Origin: Porphyromonas uenonis 60-3
GTDB lineage: Bacteria > Bacteroidota > Bacteroidia > Bacteroidales > Porphyromonadaceae
DNA: 64,000 nt
NCBI RefSeq assembly: GCF_000174775.1
Contig: NZ_ACLR01000118.1
Span: 44,003 to 108,002 of the forward strand
Reading direction: 5' to 3'
Below are positions 50,305-59,963 of the stretch, piece after piece; position 1 is the first letter of the stretch; every line of letters starts with the position of its first letter. The position numbers and the translations under genes are program-made. Under the pieces are notes generated by a model. It was not told where the DNA came from. It searched no databases and saw only the letters and a program-made list of their open reading frames with translations.

Positions 50305-53300
50305 GTGGCAGACAGAGATACATCTTATCGTGGTAAGCTACCACTGCGCACTAAGCATTGTCTAGGCGTAGTGGTAGCTTTGCTGTGCGTCTTGGGTAGC
50401 GCCGTGGGCTGTAGTACCAAGCGCAACGATAGTGCTTCGCGCTTTTACCACAATCTGACCACACGCTATAACGTCTATCACAACGGTCAGCTTGCTTTCA
50501 ACGAGGGCTACAAAGCACTCTACCACGACCTTTCGGAGAGCTACACCGAACTGCTAGTACCCGATCCTATCACACGTACAGCGGGACAGGAGTCGTCGGA
50601 AGAGACAGCTGTGGGCGGTTCGCTAGGCAAAGCGATCGAAAAGGGACAAAAGGCGATCCGTGAGCACTCAATCCGTACGAAGCCAAAGGTGTCGCGAGAG
50701 GATCTGCTGCGCAATCCGAAGAAGAAGGCTTTCTACAACAAGATGGAGTACAACCCCTTCCTGCACAATGCCTGGATGATGGTGGGGGAGTCGCAGTTTT
50801 ATGGCGGGCACTTCATGGAGGCGCTGGCGACCTTCTCCTATATGACGCGGCTCTACAGTACGGAGGATAAGGTGCGGGACGAAGCGCGCATTTGGCAGGC
50901 TCGCTGCTACCTCGCTCTGGGCTGGGTAGACGAGGCGAACGAGATACTGAGCAACCTACCCGAAGATGGCATCTACAAAAGTCGTAGCAAGGCCTATCCG
51001 CTAGCGGAGACGGAGCTGGCTCTCAAGCAGGGCGACACGCTCTCAGCCATCTCTTACCTGCAGCAGACGATCGATCGCAAGCCGATCAAGGCTCAGCGAG
51101 CTAGGCTGTACTATCTCCTAGGGCAGCTTTACAGCAATGAAGGACGGTGGGGCGAAGCCTCTCGAGCTTTCGGACGTGTGATACGTCTGGCGCCACCTTA
51201 TCCATTGGAGTTTGCCGCCACGATGCGTCGCCTAGAGATCGAGGCTCAGGGTAATCCGCAGCGAGTCATACAGCGTCTGGAGCGCTTGGCGCATAGAGAT
51301 AAGAACAAAGAGCTCGTTGATCAGATATACCTTACGCAGGGACGCCTTTACTTGGCTATGCCCGACACGACACATGCCGTCACCGCCTTCACGCATGGCG
51401 TGGCGCAGAGCACGCAGCGTAGCTTTGACTATATGCTCTGTCAGCTTCACTTAGGCGACATTTACTTAGCGCAAAACAACTACCTCAAGGCTCAGGAGGC
51501 GTATGCTGGCGCAGCGGGAGTGATCGAGAAAAGCCACCCGCGCTACGAGGCTGTGACCAAGCTCTCGGCCGACCTAGACCAGCTGGTTTCCTTTGCGCAA
51601 CAAGTCTACGAGCAGGACAGCTTGAGACGCATCGCTGCGCTCCCAGAGGCGGAGCAATTGGCCTATGCGGACAGCCTCATCACCGCTTACAAGAAGGCTC
51701 AGGAGGAGACTCGCAAGCAGGAGCTGCTCGCTCAGCAACAGGGACAAAACGAAGCGCTCAACCAGCAGGCCGACATTAATATGCCTAGCAGAGGTCGCCC
51801 TGGAGGTGTTGGTACGCCTCCCCCGATGGCGGGTGGTGGCAATGGCAAGAGCTACTTCTACAATCCTACGCTAGTGGCTCAGGGTAAGGACCTCTTCGAG
51901 CGCAAGTGGGGCAAGCGTCCACTGGCGGACGACTGGCGGAGACGTAATAAGCAGATCGCCATTGATGCGGGCGACCCCGCGGCTCAGATGGGGGAGCGTG
52001 GCGAACAGCCCGCTGACTCGTTGTCTTCGGTGGCATCGCCTACGGATAGCCTCACCTCGTCTACCGATAGTTTGCCCGCAGATCAAGATCCGCTCCAGCG
52101 GGCGTATTACCTCTCCAAGCTCCCCACAACGCCCGAGCAGATCGCTGCTTCGGATGAGATTATCCAGACGGCGCTGGTCGGTATGGGCAAAGCTTTCAAC
52201 GAACAGATGGAACGCTTTGAGGAGTCGGTCAAGAGCTACGAAGACCTCCTCAGACGCTATCCTGAGTACGCCGACAGAGCCTCCATATACTACACGCTCT
52301 ACATGCTCTATCAGCGACTAGAGCGGGCAGACCTCGCTGAGCCGTGGAGACGTAAGTTGCTGGCTGAACTGCCCGAAGACCCACTTGCCGTCACGCTACA
52401 AGATCCCAACTACATAGCCAAGCTACGGGCCAACATTGGGGCTGACGAGCGACTCTACGACCAAGCTTTCAACGCCTACTTAGCGGGCCGATCACGAGAG
52501 GTGCAGCAACTGTACCGTGAGACGGCTGAGTCTTATCCGCTTTCAGAGACCTTGCCACAGTTTGCCTTCGTCAATGCGCTCAGCTATGTTTTGCAAGGTG
52601 ACGAAGCGTCCTTCAGAAAGGGACTCGAGTCGCTCACCGCTTCTTATCCTAAAGAGGAAGTTTCCGTGCTCGCTCAGGAGATGCTCCAGCGTCTCTTGCG
52701 TGGAGTGCACATCGCTCAGGGCGGCTACCAAGGCATGGCTTGGGATCTGCGCATTGCTTCGCAGGATAGTATAGCAGGAACATTGGCGGAGCAACCTTTT
52801 ACCATCGGAAAGCGTAGTGATAAGTATCAAGCTCTGCTCATCTTACCTCGAAAAGGTGACGCTCTGGAGCGCTCTCTGCGCTTTGCCGTCGAGAGCTTCA
52901 ACTACGCTCAGTTCACCGACTACATCCTCCCCGTAGCCTTTGCCCCATCGGAGCATGAGACCCTCATGACCATCAGCGACCTCCCCACGGCCACTGTCGC
53001 ATGGCAGTACGTAACTCGGACTTATAGTCCTGAGGGCTACCTCTCCGCTTTGGACAGTTCGGCGCTGCTCCTCGTCATGACGGAGGATAATTACCGTCAG
53101 GTCGCCACGGGCGCCAAGAGCATTGGCGACTATATGACCTTCGTGGCTGATAGCTTGGTCGAGCTTTACCCCGCAGCGCACTATCTCCTTGACCGCTGGC
53201 TCCTCCTCACAGGTTCACAAGCAGAGAAGCCTGTGAAGACCGATACGGTTCCTTCGCCCGCACTGCCCGCCGTTAACAAGCCGATCACCTTTGAGATAGA

Positions 53301-53754
53301 TCGTTCGCAGATTGCTCTGCCGGCTGTGGAGCTGCAGCTGGACAGCTTGTTGCAAAAGCCTGAGGAGACGAAGCCCGTAGAGAATCAACGCACCACGATT
53401 CAAAAGGCTCGACAAGTGACTCCCGAGGATCTGAAGCAGATGGAGCGCGAGCGCAAAGCGCAAGAGCGTCAGGCGAAGCGTGAGCGTGAGGAGCAACTCA
53501 AGGAGCGTCAGCGCCAGCGTGATGCGGAGCTTAAGGCTCGTCGTGAAGAGCAGCGTCGCCAGGAGCAACTGCGTCAGGAACAGATCAAGCGTGTGGAGGC
53601 TGAGCGCCGTGCTCAGGAGAAAGCCCGCAAGGAGCAACTACGCCAGCAGGAGCAAGAGCGTCAGAAGCGTCTCAAGGCACTCGAAGAGGAGCGCCGTCGC
53701 AAGCTCAAAGAGCGAGAGGCACAGCAGAAAGAGCAACAGAAGCAACGTCGCTAG
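50305..53754 (+). CDS. porW: Type IX secretion TPR lipoprotein PorW/SprE
   Basis: 1149 residues from GTG 50305. The lipobox LGSAVGC (Cys about 36) is followed by STKRNDSASRFYHNLTTRYNVYHNGQLAFNEGY, the hallmark start of PorW/SprE proteins. Many TPR units follow (for example FYGGHFMEALATFSYMTRLY, LYSNEGRWGEASRAFGRVIRL, LGDIYLAQNNYLKAQEAYAGA). The C-terminal about 110 residues (about 1040-1149) are a highly charged Arg/Glu/Gln coiled coil. In P. gingivalis and Flavobacterium this outer-membrane lipoprotein is needed for type IX secretion and gliding, probably linking the motor to the translocon. Confidence 0.88.
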   Translation: MADRDTSYRGKLPLRTKHCLGVVVALLCVLGSAVGCSTKRNDSASRFYHNLTTRYNVYHNGQLAFNEGYKALYHDLSESYTELLVPDPITRTAGQESSEETAVGGSLGKAIEKGQKAIREHSIRTKPKVSREDLLRNPKKKAFYNKMEYNPFLHNAWMMVGESQFYGGHFMEALATFSYMTRLYSTEDKVRDEARIWQARCYLALGWVDEANEILSNLPEDGIYKSRSKAYPLAETELALKQGDTLSAISYLQQTIDRKPIKAQRARLYYLLGQLYSNEGRWGEASRAFGRVIRLAPPYPLEFAATMRRLEIEAQGNPQRVIQRLERLAHRDKNKELVDQIYLTQGRLYLAMPDTTHAVTAFTHGVAQSTQRSFDYMLCQLHLGDIYLAQNNYLKAQEAYAGAAGVIEKSHPRYEAVTKLSADLDQLVSFAQQVYEQDSLRRIAALPEAEQLAYADSLITAYKKAQEETRKQELLAQQQGQNEALNQQADINMPSRGRPGGVGTPPPMAGGGNGKSYFYNPTLVAQGKDLFERKWGKRPLADDWRRRNKQIAIDAGDPAAQMGERGEQPADSLSSVASPTDSLTSSTDSLPADQDPLQRAYYLSKLPTTPEQIAASDEIIQTALVGMGKAFNEQMERFEESVKSYEDLLRRYPEYADRASIYYTLYMLYQRLERADLAEPWRRKLLAELPEDPLAVTLQDPNYIAKLRANIGADERLYDQAFNAYLAGRSREVQQLYRETAESYPLSETLPQFAFVNALSYVLQGDEASFRKGLESLTASYPKEEVSVLAQEMLQRLLRGVHIAQGGYQGMAWDLRIASQDSIAGTLAEQPFTIGKRSDKYQALLILPRKGDALERSLRFAVESFNYAQFTDYILPVAFAPSEHETLMTISDLPTATVAWQYVTRTYSPEGYLSALDSSALLLVMTEDNYRQVATGAKSIGDYMTFVADSLVELYPAAHYLLDRWLLLTGSQAEKPVKTDTVPSPALPAVNKPITFEIDRSQIALPAVELQLDSLLQKPEETKPVENQRTTIQKARQVTPEDLKQMERERKAQERQAKREREEQLKERQRQRDAELKARREEQRRQEQLRQEQIKRVEAERRAQEKARKEQLRQQEQERQKRLKALEEERRRKLKEREAQQKEQQKQRR

Positions 53755-54483
53755 TTAGCGCTGACGGCAGAAGAGGAAGCTGACGTGTCGTGTTAGGGCG
53801 GTGAACCAGCCGTACCTCCGAGCCATAATACGGAGCCGCTCGAGGAGCGAGGCTCGATGGTTGCGTGTGGTGACCCCTTCGTTAAGGTAGTTGACGAGAT
53901 AGTCGTCGATGCGGTACTGGCTATGGATAGCGTTGATGATCTTGATGCACCAGTCGTAGTCTGCCGAGTAGCGGTAGCGCAGATCATAGAGCGGAGCTAG
54001 CGAGCGTCGTGGTATAAAGGCTTGGTGGCAGATGAGCATGCCATTGGCAAAGGAGCGCTGCGTCAGTTGATGTGGCGGGCGCAACCGACGAGGATGAAGG
54101 TCTTGGTAAGCACCGTCTACAATCATCGTATCGCCATAGAGAAGGTCAGGCTGGTGCGTCTCAAGAGCAGCACAGACGGTGCGGACCGTGTCAGACGTGC
54201 GGAGCGTATCGCCTGCGTTGAGATACCAGATGTAGGTGCCATGGGCTTGGCGCAACCCTTTATTCATTGCATCGTAGAGCCCATGATCGGGCTCGGAGTG
54301 GACGATAGCACGAGGGTAAAGCGTCTGGACGAGCGAGAGCGTTTTGTCTTGGGAAGCTCCGTCTATGACGAGGTACTCGAAGCTTTGGTCTCTCTGCTCG
54401 GCAAGGCTATGCAGCGTGGGCGCAATGGTTGCCTCCGCATTGTAGCAGATGGTGATGATGGTTAGTAGTGGCGTGGTGGTCAT
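53755..54483 (-). CDS. Family 2 glycosyltransferase
   Basis: 242 residues. GT-A fold with LTIITICYNAEATIAPTLHSL, the nucleotide-binding YLVIDGASQDKTL, EPDHGLYDAMNKGL and the DXD-like WYLNAGDTL; SADYDWCIKI is typical of WcaA-like enzymes that extend surface glycans. The acceptor is unknown. The stop lies directly against the porW stop (convergent). The start overlaps the GT4 gene by 4 bp. Confidence 0.9.
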   Translation of the reverse strand: MTTTPLLTIITICYNAEATIAPTLHSLAEQRDQSFEYLVIDGASQDKTLSLVQTLYPRAIVHSEPDHGLYDAMNKGLRQAHGTYIWYLNAGDTLRTSDTVRTVCAALETHQPDLLYGDTMIVDGAYQDLHPRRLRPPHQLTQRSFANGMLICHQAFIPRRSLAPLYDLRYRYSADYDWCIKIINAIHSQYRIDDYLVNYLNEGVTTRNHRASLLERLRIMARRYGWFTALTRHVSFLFCRQR

Positions 54484-55733
54484 CGGTTTGCTCGCTGGGT
54501 GTCATCTATTAACTGTGCGTAAAGCTGGGCATACTGCTGGGCAATGGCTGTCGGTGTAAAACGCAAGGCGGAAGCCCGGCACGCTTCGGACTGATAAGCT
54601 GTGGCTTCGGTGAAGTGCTGCCAGAGAGCGGTCGCCATCTCTTGCGGTTTGTCGTGCGCCACGAGAGCTCCATTTACCCCATTGATGAGTATATCAGCGG
54701 GACCTCCTGAGTCTCTGGCGATGACAGGCGTGCCGCAGGCAAGAGCCTCTAGGAGTGTCTGCCCAAAGCTCTCGCGCTCGCTGGTTGATATGAGGACGGA
54801 GCTCTCAGTGTAAAGGGAGCGCAGTCGCTCTGCATCGGAGATACTGCCCAGATGCTGTACGGGAATGGGGATCTGCTTGAGGAGTGTGCGGTCGGATAGG
54901 GCACCGACGAGTGTGAGCTGCATTTGTGCTCTCAGCTCGCCCGCTAGCTCGGCTAGTTGTTGCATGGCTGCGGTGAGGTAGCTCCACCCTTTGATCGGAT
55001 CATCCACACGTGTCGCTACGAAGAGAATTTGATAAGGTGCTTGCTCGTTGGAGGCTTTTGTCTCCTGCATCTGTGCCTGCTGATAGTACTGAGCGGAGAG
55101 AACATTGCCGATGGTGCTGATTCCTAGGCGAGGCACGATGGGGGAGCGTGACACCTCATTGGTAAGGCTACTGGAGACGGTGACCCAGTGAATAGGGTAG
55201 TGCGCCATGAGCTCCGCTTTGCGCTGCCGAACTTGTCGGTCTAGTAGGCGCAGGGGGGGTGACAGTTCGCCAGGTTTAGTTGCCATCTGCTCGATACCCT
55301 GCGCCCACCAGTAGTCATGGAGCGTGATGACGACGGGTAACCCGAGTTTGCAGAGCTCCTCGAGGGTGCGGAGCGAGAGGAAGGCGTGCTGCGTCCAGTG
55401 CAGATGGATGAGATCCACCTTTGCGAGGTAAGGACGCAGGGCGCTCATGGAGATGCCGAGTCGGCCTAGAGAGGTTTTGAAAACTTGCTCACGGTTGAAG
55501 CCATTGAGCAGAGCAACAAGGGCACGCTCGCTCCAGAGCTTACATTGCCAAGCTCGGTAAAGCCTCCGATCATTGCCAAGGGCGTGTACACCAGTTAGGG
55601 GCTCCGAGCTAGGAGCCATCAGTAGTAGTTCAGCGTCTAAGCCGTAGCTCCGCTCCGCCTCTAGCAGTCGCAGCGCTGCGACGCCAGCACCGCTGTTAGC
55701 CCCATAAGTGCTAAGGTGTAGGACCCTTGTCAC
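54480..55733 (-). CDS. Family 4 glycosyltransferase
   Basis: 417 residues from GTG 55733, which lies 2 bp after the msrAB stop. GT-B fold: STYGANSGAGVAALRLLEAERSYG at the N-terminus, IHLHWTQHAFLS and ITLHDYWWAQGIEQ (as in WcaL/WbdL-like enzymes that act on nucleotide-sugar donors), and the C-terminal donor site SERESFGQTLLEALACGTPVIARDSGGPADIL with the EX7E arrangement. It acts with the GT2 gene downstream in some surface polysaccharide or glycolipid. Confidence 0.9.
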   Translation of the reverse strand: MTRVLHLSTYGANSGAGVAALRLLEAERSYGLDAELLLMAPSSEPLTGVHALGNDRRLYRAWQCKLWSERALVALLNGFNREQVFKTSLGRLGISMSALRPYLAKVDLIHLHWTQHAFLSLRTLEELCKLGLPVVITLHDYWWAQGIEQMATKPGELSPPLRLLDRQVRQRKAELMAHYPIHWVTVSSSLTNEVSRSPIVPRLGISTIGNVLSAQYYQQAQMQETKASNEQAPYQILFVATRVDDPIKGWSYLTAAMQQLAELAGELRAQMQLTLVGALSDRTLLKQIPIPVQHLGSISDAERLRSLYTESSVLISTSERESFGQTLLEALACGTPVIARDSGGPADILINGVNGALVAHDKPQEMATALWQHFTEATAYQSEACRASALRFTPTAIAQQYAQLYAQLIDDTQRANR

Positions 55734-55735
55734 AG

Positions 55736-56701
55736 TTACTTCTTGAAGTAGCGCAGGTAGTCGCCATACCCCTCAGCCTCCAGACTGTCTAGGGGAATGA
55801 AGCGCAGCGCCGCACTATTGATACAGTAGCGCAGTCCGCCAAGCTCGGCGGGACCATCCTCAAAGAGATGCCCGAGGTGAGCATTCGAATCTTTGCTGCG
55901 CACCTCCGTACGCACCATGCCGTGTGAGCGGTCGGTCGACTCCTTGATCAGTTGGTCATCAATAGGCTTTGCAAAGGCAGGCCACCCGCAACCAGAGTCA
56001 AACTTATCCAAGCTGAGGAAGAGTGGCTTGCCAGAGACAACGTCCACGTAGATACCCGCCTCGGTTAGGTCGTAGTACTCATTGTCAAAGGGTGGCTCCG
56101 TGCCAGCCTCCTGCGTCACGTGATACTGCATCGGTGTGAGCCGCTTGCGGAGCGCCTCGTGGTCTACGTAGCGAACGTAGCTCTCACGTGCTATCTGTGT
56201 ACGGCCGATGTGACAGTAGCCCCCAGGGTTCTTGCGCAGATACTCCTGATGGTATTGCTCGGCGGGGTAGTAATTGTCCAAAAGCTTGCACTCGACCACG
56301 ATGGGGTCAGCGTAAGCCTGCTGTAGCGAAGTGAGCGCCTTCTCAATGATCGGACGCTGCTCCTCTTTAGTATAGTAGATGCCCGTGCGGTACTGCGTGC
56401 CTTGGTCGGCTCCTTGGCGGTTGAGCGTGGTCGGGTTGATGACGGTGAAGTAGCGCTCTAGGATAAAGCTTAGTGGCACACGCCCTGCATCGTAAACTAC
56501 CTGCAGTGTTTCGGCAAAGCCCGTTTCGCCTGTGCAAACTTCCTCGTAGGAGGGCTGTCGACCGAGCGTGCCATTGGCATAGCCCACCTCGGTAGAGACG
56601 ACTCCGTCAACCTCCTCAAAGAAGGCTTGCATACCCCAGAAGCACCCCCCAGCGAGGTAGACGGTGTCTAGCTCTTGAAGCTGTGCGGTTTCTCTAGACA
56701 T
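55736..56701 (-). CDS. msrAB: Methionine sulfoxide reductase MsrA-MsrB fusion
   Basis: 321 residues from ATG 56701. The MsrA half has the catalytic cysteine in [16 protein letters not shown] (about residue 20) with [19 protein letters not shown] and [13 protein letters not shown]. The MsrB half (about 185-315) has [25 protein letters not shown] and the catalytic [11 protein letters not shown]. The first zinc CxxC of many MsrBs is replaced (YVDVVSGKP), so this MsrB is probably the zinc-free type. An in-frame ATG at 56779 would add a hydrophobic leader but overlap the Dabb gene by 74 bp. Confidence 0.9.
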   Translation of the reverse strand: MSRETAQLQELDTVYLAGGCFWGMQAFFEEVDGVVSTEVGYANGTLGRQPSYEEVCTGETGFAETLQVVYDAGRVPLSFILERYFTVINPTTLNRQGADQGTQYRTGIYYTKEEQRPIIEKALTSLQQAYADPIVVECKLLDNYYPAEQYHQEYLRKNPGGYCHIGRTQIARESYVRYVDHEALRKRLTPMQYHVTQEAGTEPPFDNEYYDLTEAGIYVDVVSGKPLFLSLDKFDSGCGWPAFAKPIDDQLIKESTDRSHGMVRTEVRSKDSNAHLGHLFEDGPAELGGLRYCINSAALRFIPLDSLEAEGYGDYLRYFKK

Positions 56702-56705
56702 AGCG

Positions 56706-57026
56706 TTAGTGAGGATAATGGTCGTGCAACTTATAATCAATGCAAGTGCGACCCACTTTGTACGGCTTGATAAGGTCATTTACTATCTGGACATGTGCGG
56801 GGTGTGTGGCGTAAGCTGAGAGAGCCTCTAGGTCCTCTACGTCAGCCTGAAGCATGAAGGTAGACTCCTCACTGGGGTTGCAGTTGAAGAAGACCTCCAT
56901 CGACTCCAGCTCAAGGATCTGCTCGGGGAGGTTCTCGAGGAGGTTCTCGATCTGCTTCAGATGAGCCAGCTGCTCCTCAGCGGAGCCAGGTAGTTGTAGC
57001 GTGAAGATGACGCAATGACGTATCAT
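56706..57026 (-). CDS. Dabb (stress-responsive A/B barrel) family protein
   Basis: 106 residues. [12 protein letters not shown] at the N-terminus, [50 protein letters not shown] in the middle and a short tail fit the Dabb domain, a dimeric ferredoxin-like barrel. The histidines (H4, HPAHVQ) are typical. Function unknown in bacteria. It sits between serB (30 bp) and msrAB. Confidence 0.88.
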   Translation of the reverse strand: MIRHCVIFTLQLPGSAEEQLAHLKQIENLLENLPEQILELESMEVFFNCNPSEESTFMLQADVEDLEALSAYATHPAHVQIVNDLIKPYKVGRTCIDYKLHDHYPH

Positions 57027-57056
57027 GTGTTATGGGAGAAGTAAAGGGTTAGACGA

Positions 57057-58346
57057 TTAGTGGTGTGGAAAGAGTGTCGAGCAGGTGCCATCCTTCATGC
57101 ACTCTATCATCTGCTCATCAAAGAGCGAGTCCTTGTAGCCTAGGAAGTAAAGGATGCCATCAAGACCAACGGACGAAATGCGCTGCTCGGCACTTGCCTT
57201 GACCTTGGGCTTAGCGTGAAAGGCGATACCAAGTCCTGCTAGCGAAAGCATTGGCAGGTCGTTGGCGCCATCGCCTACAGCTACCGTCTGCAAGAGGTCC
57301 ACACGCTCTACCTGAGCGATCAGACGAAGGAGGTCAGCCTTGCGACGCCCATCGACCACGTCACCCACGTAGCGACCCGTGAGCTTGCCATCGGCCACCT
57401 CTAGTTCGTTGGCATAAACATAATCTATGTCAAACTTCTTCTGCAAGTAATGACCGAAGTAGGTGAAGCCACCCGAGAGGATAGCGGTCTTGTAGCCCAT
57501 CACCTTGAGCGTGCGCATAAGTCGCTCACAACCCTCCGTGATAGGGAGGTTGTGTGCTATATCCTCCATGACAGAGACATCTAGCCCCTTGAGTAGTGCT
57601 ACACGCTCAGTAAAGCTCTCGATGAAGTCTATCTCACCACGCATAGCTCGCTCGGTGATTGCCTTGACCTGGTCGCCTACGCCAGCTCTCATGGCCAGCT
57701 CGTCGATCACCTCGGTCTGGATCAGCGTCGAGTCCATATCAAAGCAGATCAGGCGACGCATACGGCGAAACATACTTTCCCTCTGGAAGGAGATGTCCAT
57801 GTCAAGCTCGCCACTCATCTGTAGGAGGTCTAGCTGGAAGGTGTGGACATCTTTGATATTGCCACGCATGGAGAACTCAATGCTCGCCATCGGAGCCTGC
57901 TGCGTTTGGTCTAGCGGGATACGACCCGTGAGGCGACGGATGTTATCAATGTTAAGTCCCTGCTCCGCAGCCGCTCCAGCGACAGCCGAGAGCATGCCAG
58001 CGGTCATCTTGCGTGCTACGACAGTAATGATGTAGCGGTTCTTGCCCTGCGCATTGACCCATTCGCCATATTCATTTGTAGAGATTGGGGTAAAGCGTAT
58101 CTGTACGTTGAGCTCGTACCCCTTGAAGAGTAGATCCTTCAGTACGGAGCCCGAGTCATCTTCATTCATCTGGAAGAGTATGCCCAGGTTCAGGTGACTA
58201 TGTATGTCTGACTGACCAATGTCTAGGATATATGCGCCATGCTCTGCGAGGACGCCCATGAGCGAGGCGGTCACGCCAGGGCGATCGTAGCCCTGTATGG
58301 TCGCCAGCATCAGCTTGCCTCGTTCATTTAGTGTTGGTGTATTCAT
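57057..58346 (-). CDS. serB: Phosphoserine phosphatase SerB with N-terminal ACT domains
   Basis: Last step of serine synthesis. Two ACT-like domains (about 10-90 and 103-175) precede a HAD phosphatase: motif I ICFDMDSTLIQTEVIDELA (catalytic Asp203, Asp205), motif II LSGGFTYF, a lysine region, and motif III AVGDGANDLPML. 429 residues is usual for ACT-SerB proteins, which serine may regulate. A -7-like TACCTTTG (58398-58391) lies upstream on the minus strand, followed further up by a 22-bp repeat array. Confidence 0.95.
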   Translation of the reverse strand: MNTPTLNERGKLMLATIQGYDRPGVTASLMGVLAEHGAYILDIGQSDIHSHLNLGILFQMNEDDSGSVLKDLLFKGYELNVQIRFTPISTNEYGEWVNAQGKNRYIITVVARKMTAGMLSAVAGAAAEQGLNIDNIRRLTGRIPLDQTQQAPMASIEFSMRGNIKDVHTFQLDLLQMSGELDMDISFQRESMFRRMRRLICFDMDSTLIQTEVIDELAMRAGVGDQVKAITERAMRGEIDFIESFTERVALLKGLDVSVMEDIAHNLPITEGCERLMRTLKVMGYKTAILSGGFTYFGHYLQKKFDIDYVYANELEVADGKLTGRYVGDVVDGRRKADLLRLIAQVERVDLLQTVAVGDGANDLPMLSLAGLGIAFHAKPKVKASAEQRISSVGLDGILYFLGYKDSLFDEQMIECMKDGTCSTLFPHH

Positions 58347-58441
58347 CTGATTAGGTTAAGATAAGTCGTTAGTATAATGGTTTTACGCTTCAAAGGTAGT
58401 GAAAAATCCAAACTCTTGTAGCTCTACTTTGTTTTCCACCG

Positions 58442-58529
58442 TTGGAACTGAAAAGGTCCTCCCTTGGAACCGAAGAGTTCCTGCCTTGGAACTAAAAAGT
58501 TCCAAAAGGGGAACCATTTTTGGAACTCG
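58442..58529. repeat. Tandem array of 22-bp palindromic units (array A4)
   Basis: Four units at an exact 22-bp step (58442, 58464, 58486, 58508). Cores are inverted repeats of a different sequence from the other arrays: GGAACTGAAAAGGTCC, GGAACCGAAGAGTTCC, GGAACTAAAAAGTTCC, GGAACCATTTTTGGAAC. It lies between the serB -7 box and the terminator of the upstream lipoprotein gene. Confidence 0.83.
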
Positions 58530-58586
58530 TAAGTGATACAAGGAGAGTGCGATGCGAATGATGCGTAGTGCGGTGAGGCAAAGAAA

Positions 58587-58620
58587 TAGGGGCCGCCGAC
58601 CGATAAGCCGACTGCCCCTA
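58587..58620 (-). terminator. Terminator after the TonB-receptor/lipoprotein pair
   Basis: TAGGGGC/GCCCCTA stem, followed on the minus strand by TTTCTTTG, 25 bp past the lipoprotein stop. Confidence 0.65.
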
Positions 58621-58644
58621 AGCTTCTTAAGTTAGTGTACTGAG

Positions 58645-59943
58645 TTAGATCGCGTTGGGTCCAGAGACGTACTCGAAGTTGCCACCACCGAGACCCTTGT
58701 AGGTGAAGGTTACGGTGCTATTAGAGGTCTGTCGCAAGACTGTCGTGATGATGTACATTTGGTCTATGCCATTGGTCTGTGCGGGTTTGTCCGCATAGCG
58801 CGCCTTGAGGATGAGCTTGAGACCCTCCTTGATGCGCTCTAGGCGTAGCTTAGTGAGTTCCTCGGCAGACTTGCCCTCCTCATCGGGACGAGGACCAACG
58901 CTCGTGCCACCAGTGAGGGTGAAGTTCTTGTATTTAGCATTACCGCAGAACCACCACTCCGAATCACTGGAGTGCTTCTCGCTGATATAGTCGGGCTTAT
59001 TAGCCTTGACCCAAGCGTGTAGTGTCATAAAGTCATCGGCTGTCAGCGTGAAGCGGATCGTCGGATCGAAGACCCACTGCTTGCCAAGGTTGACAAACTG
59101 GCTTGTGGTCTGAGCCATACGCCACTGATTACCCTCAAGCTTGAAGCTCTGGTACTCAGGCGTGGTGAACTTGTTTTCAAACCACTCGTAGACCACGATA
59201 AGCTGGTTACCTGGCTGAGCGTATGGCATGCTCTGCTGCAGTAGCTGCGGAATGTACCGCTCGGGTAGCATCGAGCTGCTGAAGTTGTCGTGCGTACTGC
59301 CCATAGCTTGGTACTCTGCGGGTGAGATGACCCTGTAGGTGTGGCTATCCGCAAGACGCTCTCCAATGAAGAGCATATTGCGCTTTCCCTCGGCGAGAGC
59401 AACTTTCGCTAGGTAGCTGGCACCCTTGTCCGCATAGGTCGTTGCGAGGTACTTGCCGAGCTTAGTGATCTCATCTTTGGAGAGCTTGTTAGGGTCTTTT
59501 GCCGTGAGGCCAGCTTTGGTAGCATCGTCGGCTGAGACCTTGACTGATATGAGTTTGTCCAAAGTGGCATCCTGCTGCATGGCGTAAGAGACGGTCACGG
59601 CAAAGCCCTTGCCCCACTCGGGGTACATCTTAGCTATGAGGGCTGGGACGTACTTGTCGGGAGAGACCCAAGCGGTGAGCGTGCGGTTCGTCTTGACATA
59701 GTTCGCCTCACGCTGTACTTCCTTTGCAAACTCCTCCTTGCTGGAGCCTGTATAACCTGCGACCTCATCTTTGGCAAAAGTTGTGGCAATCGTCTTGTAG
59801 TCGGCATCGGTGAGGGCGTAGACGATGCTCTTCTGGATCGGATGATCGACCGAGTCAAGCTGCTTATAGATAGGCTCCATGGGATTGCAGGCGGTGAGCA
59901 ACAGGAGTGCTGCGACTGCGAGGAGCTGTGTGATCTGTTTCAT
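58645..59943 (-). CDS. Large lipoprotein of unknown function paired with a TonB receptor
   Basis: 432 residues with a lipoprotein signal (VAALLLLTAC, Cys about 19), so probably in the outer membrane. The rest is soluble; it contains two lysine-rich stretches (TAKDPNKLSKDEITKLGKYL, and EEGKSAEELTKLRLERIKEGLKL) and no motif I recognise. It lacks the TPR-like fold expected of SusD. The TonB receptor gene ends 20 bp upstream and the terminator follows, so the two form a pair. A role as a substrate-binding or accessory lipoprotein is inference. Confidence 0.65.
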   Translation of the reverse strand: MKQITQLLAVAALLLLTACNPMEPIYKQLDSVDHPIQKSIVYALTDADYKTIATTFAKDEVAGYTGSSKEEFAKEVQREANYVKTNRTLTAWVSPDKYVPALIAKMYPEWGKGFAVTVSYAMQQDATLDKLISVKVSADDATKAGLTAKDPNKLSKDEITKLGKYLATTYADKGASYLAKVALAEGKRNMLFIGERLADSHTYRVISPAEYQAMGSTHDNFSSSMLPERYIPQLLQQSMPYAQPGNQLIVVYEWFENKFTTPEYQSFKLEGNQWRMAQTTSQFVNLGKQWVFDPTIRFTLTADDFMTLHAWVKANKPDYISEKHSSDSEWWFCGNAKYKNFTLTGGTSVGPRPDEEGKSAEELTKLRLERIKEGLKLILKARYADKPAQTNGIDQMYIITTVLRQTSNSTVTFTYKGLGGGNFEYVSGPNAI

Positions 59944-59963
59944 ATTGTATGCGTGTCTGAGAG

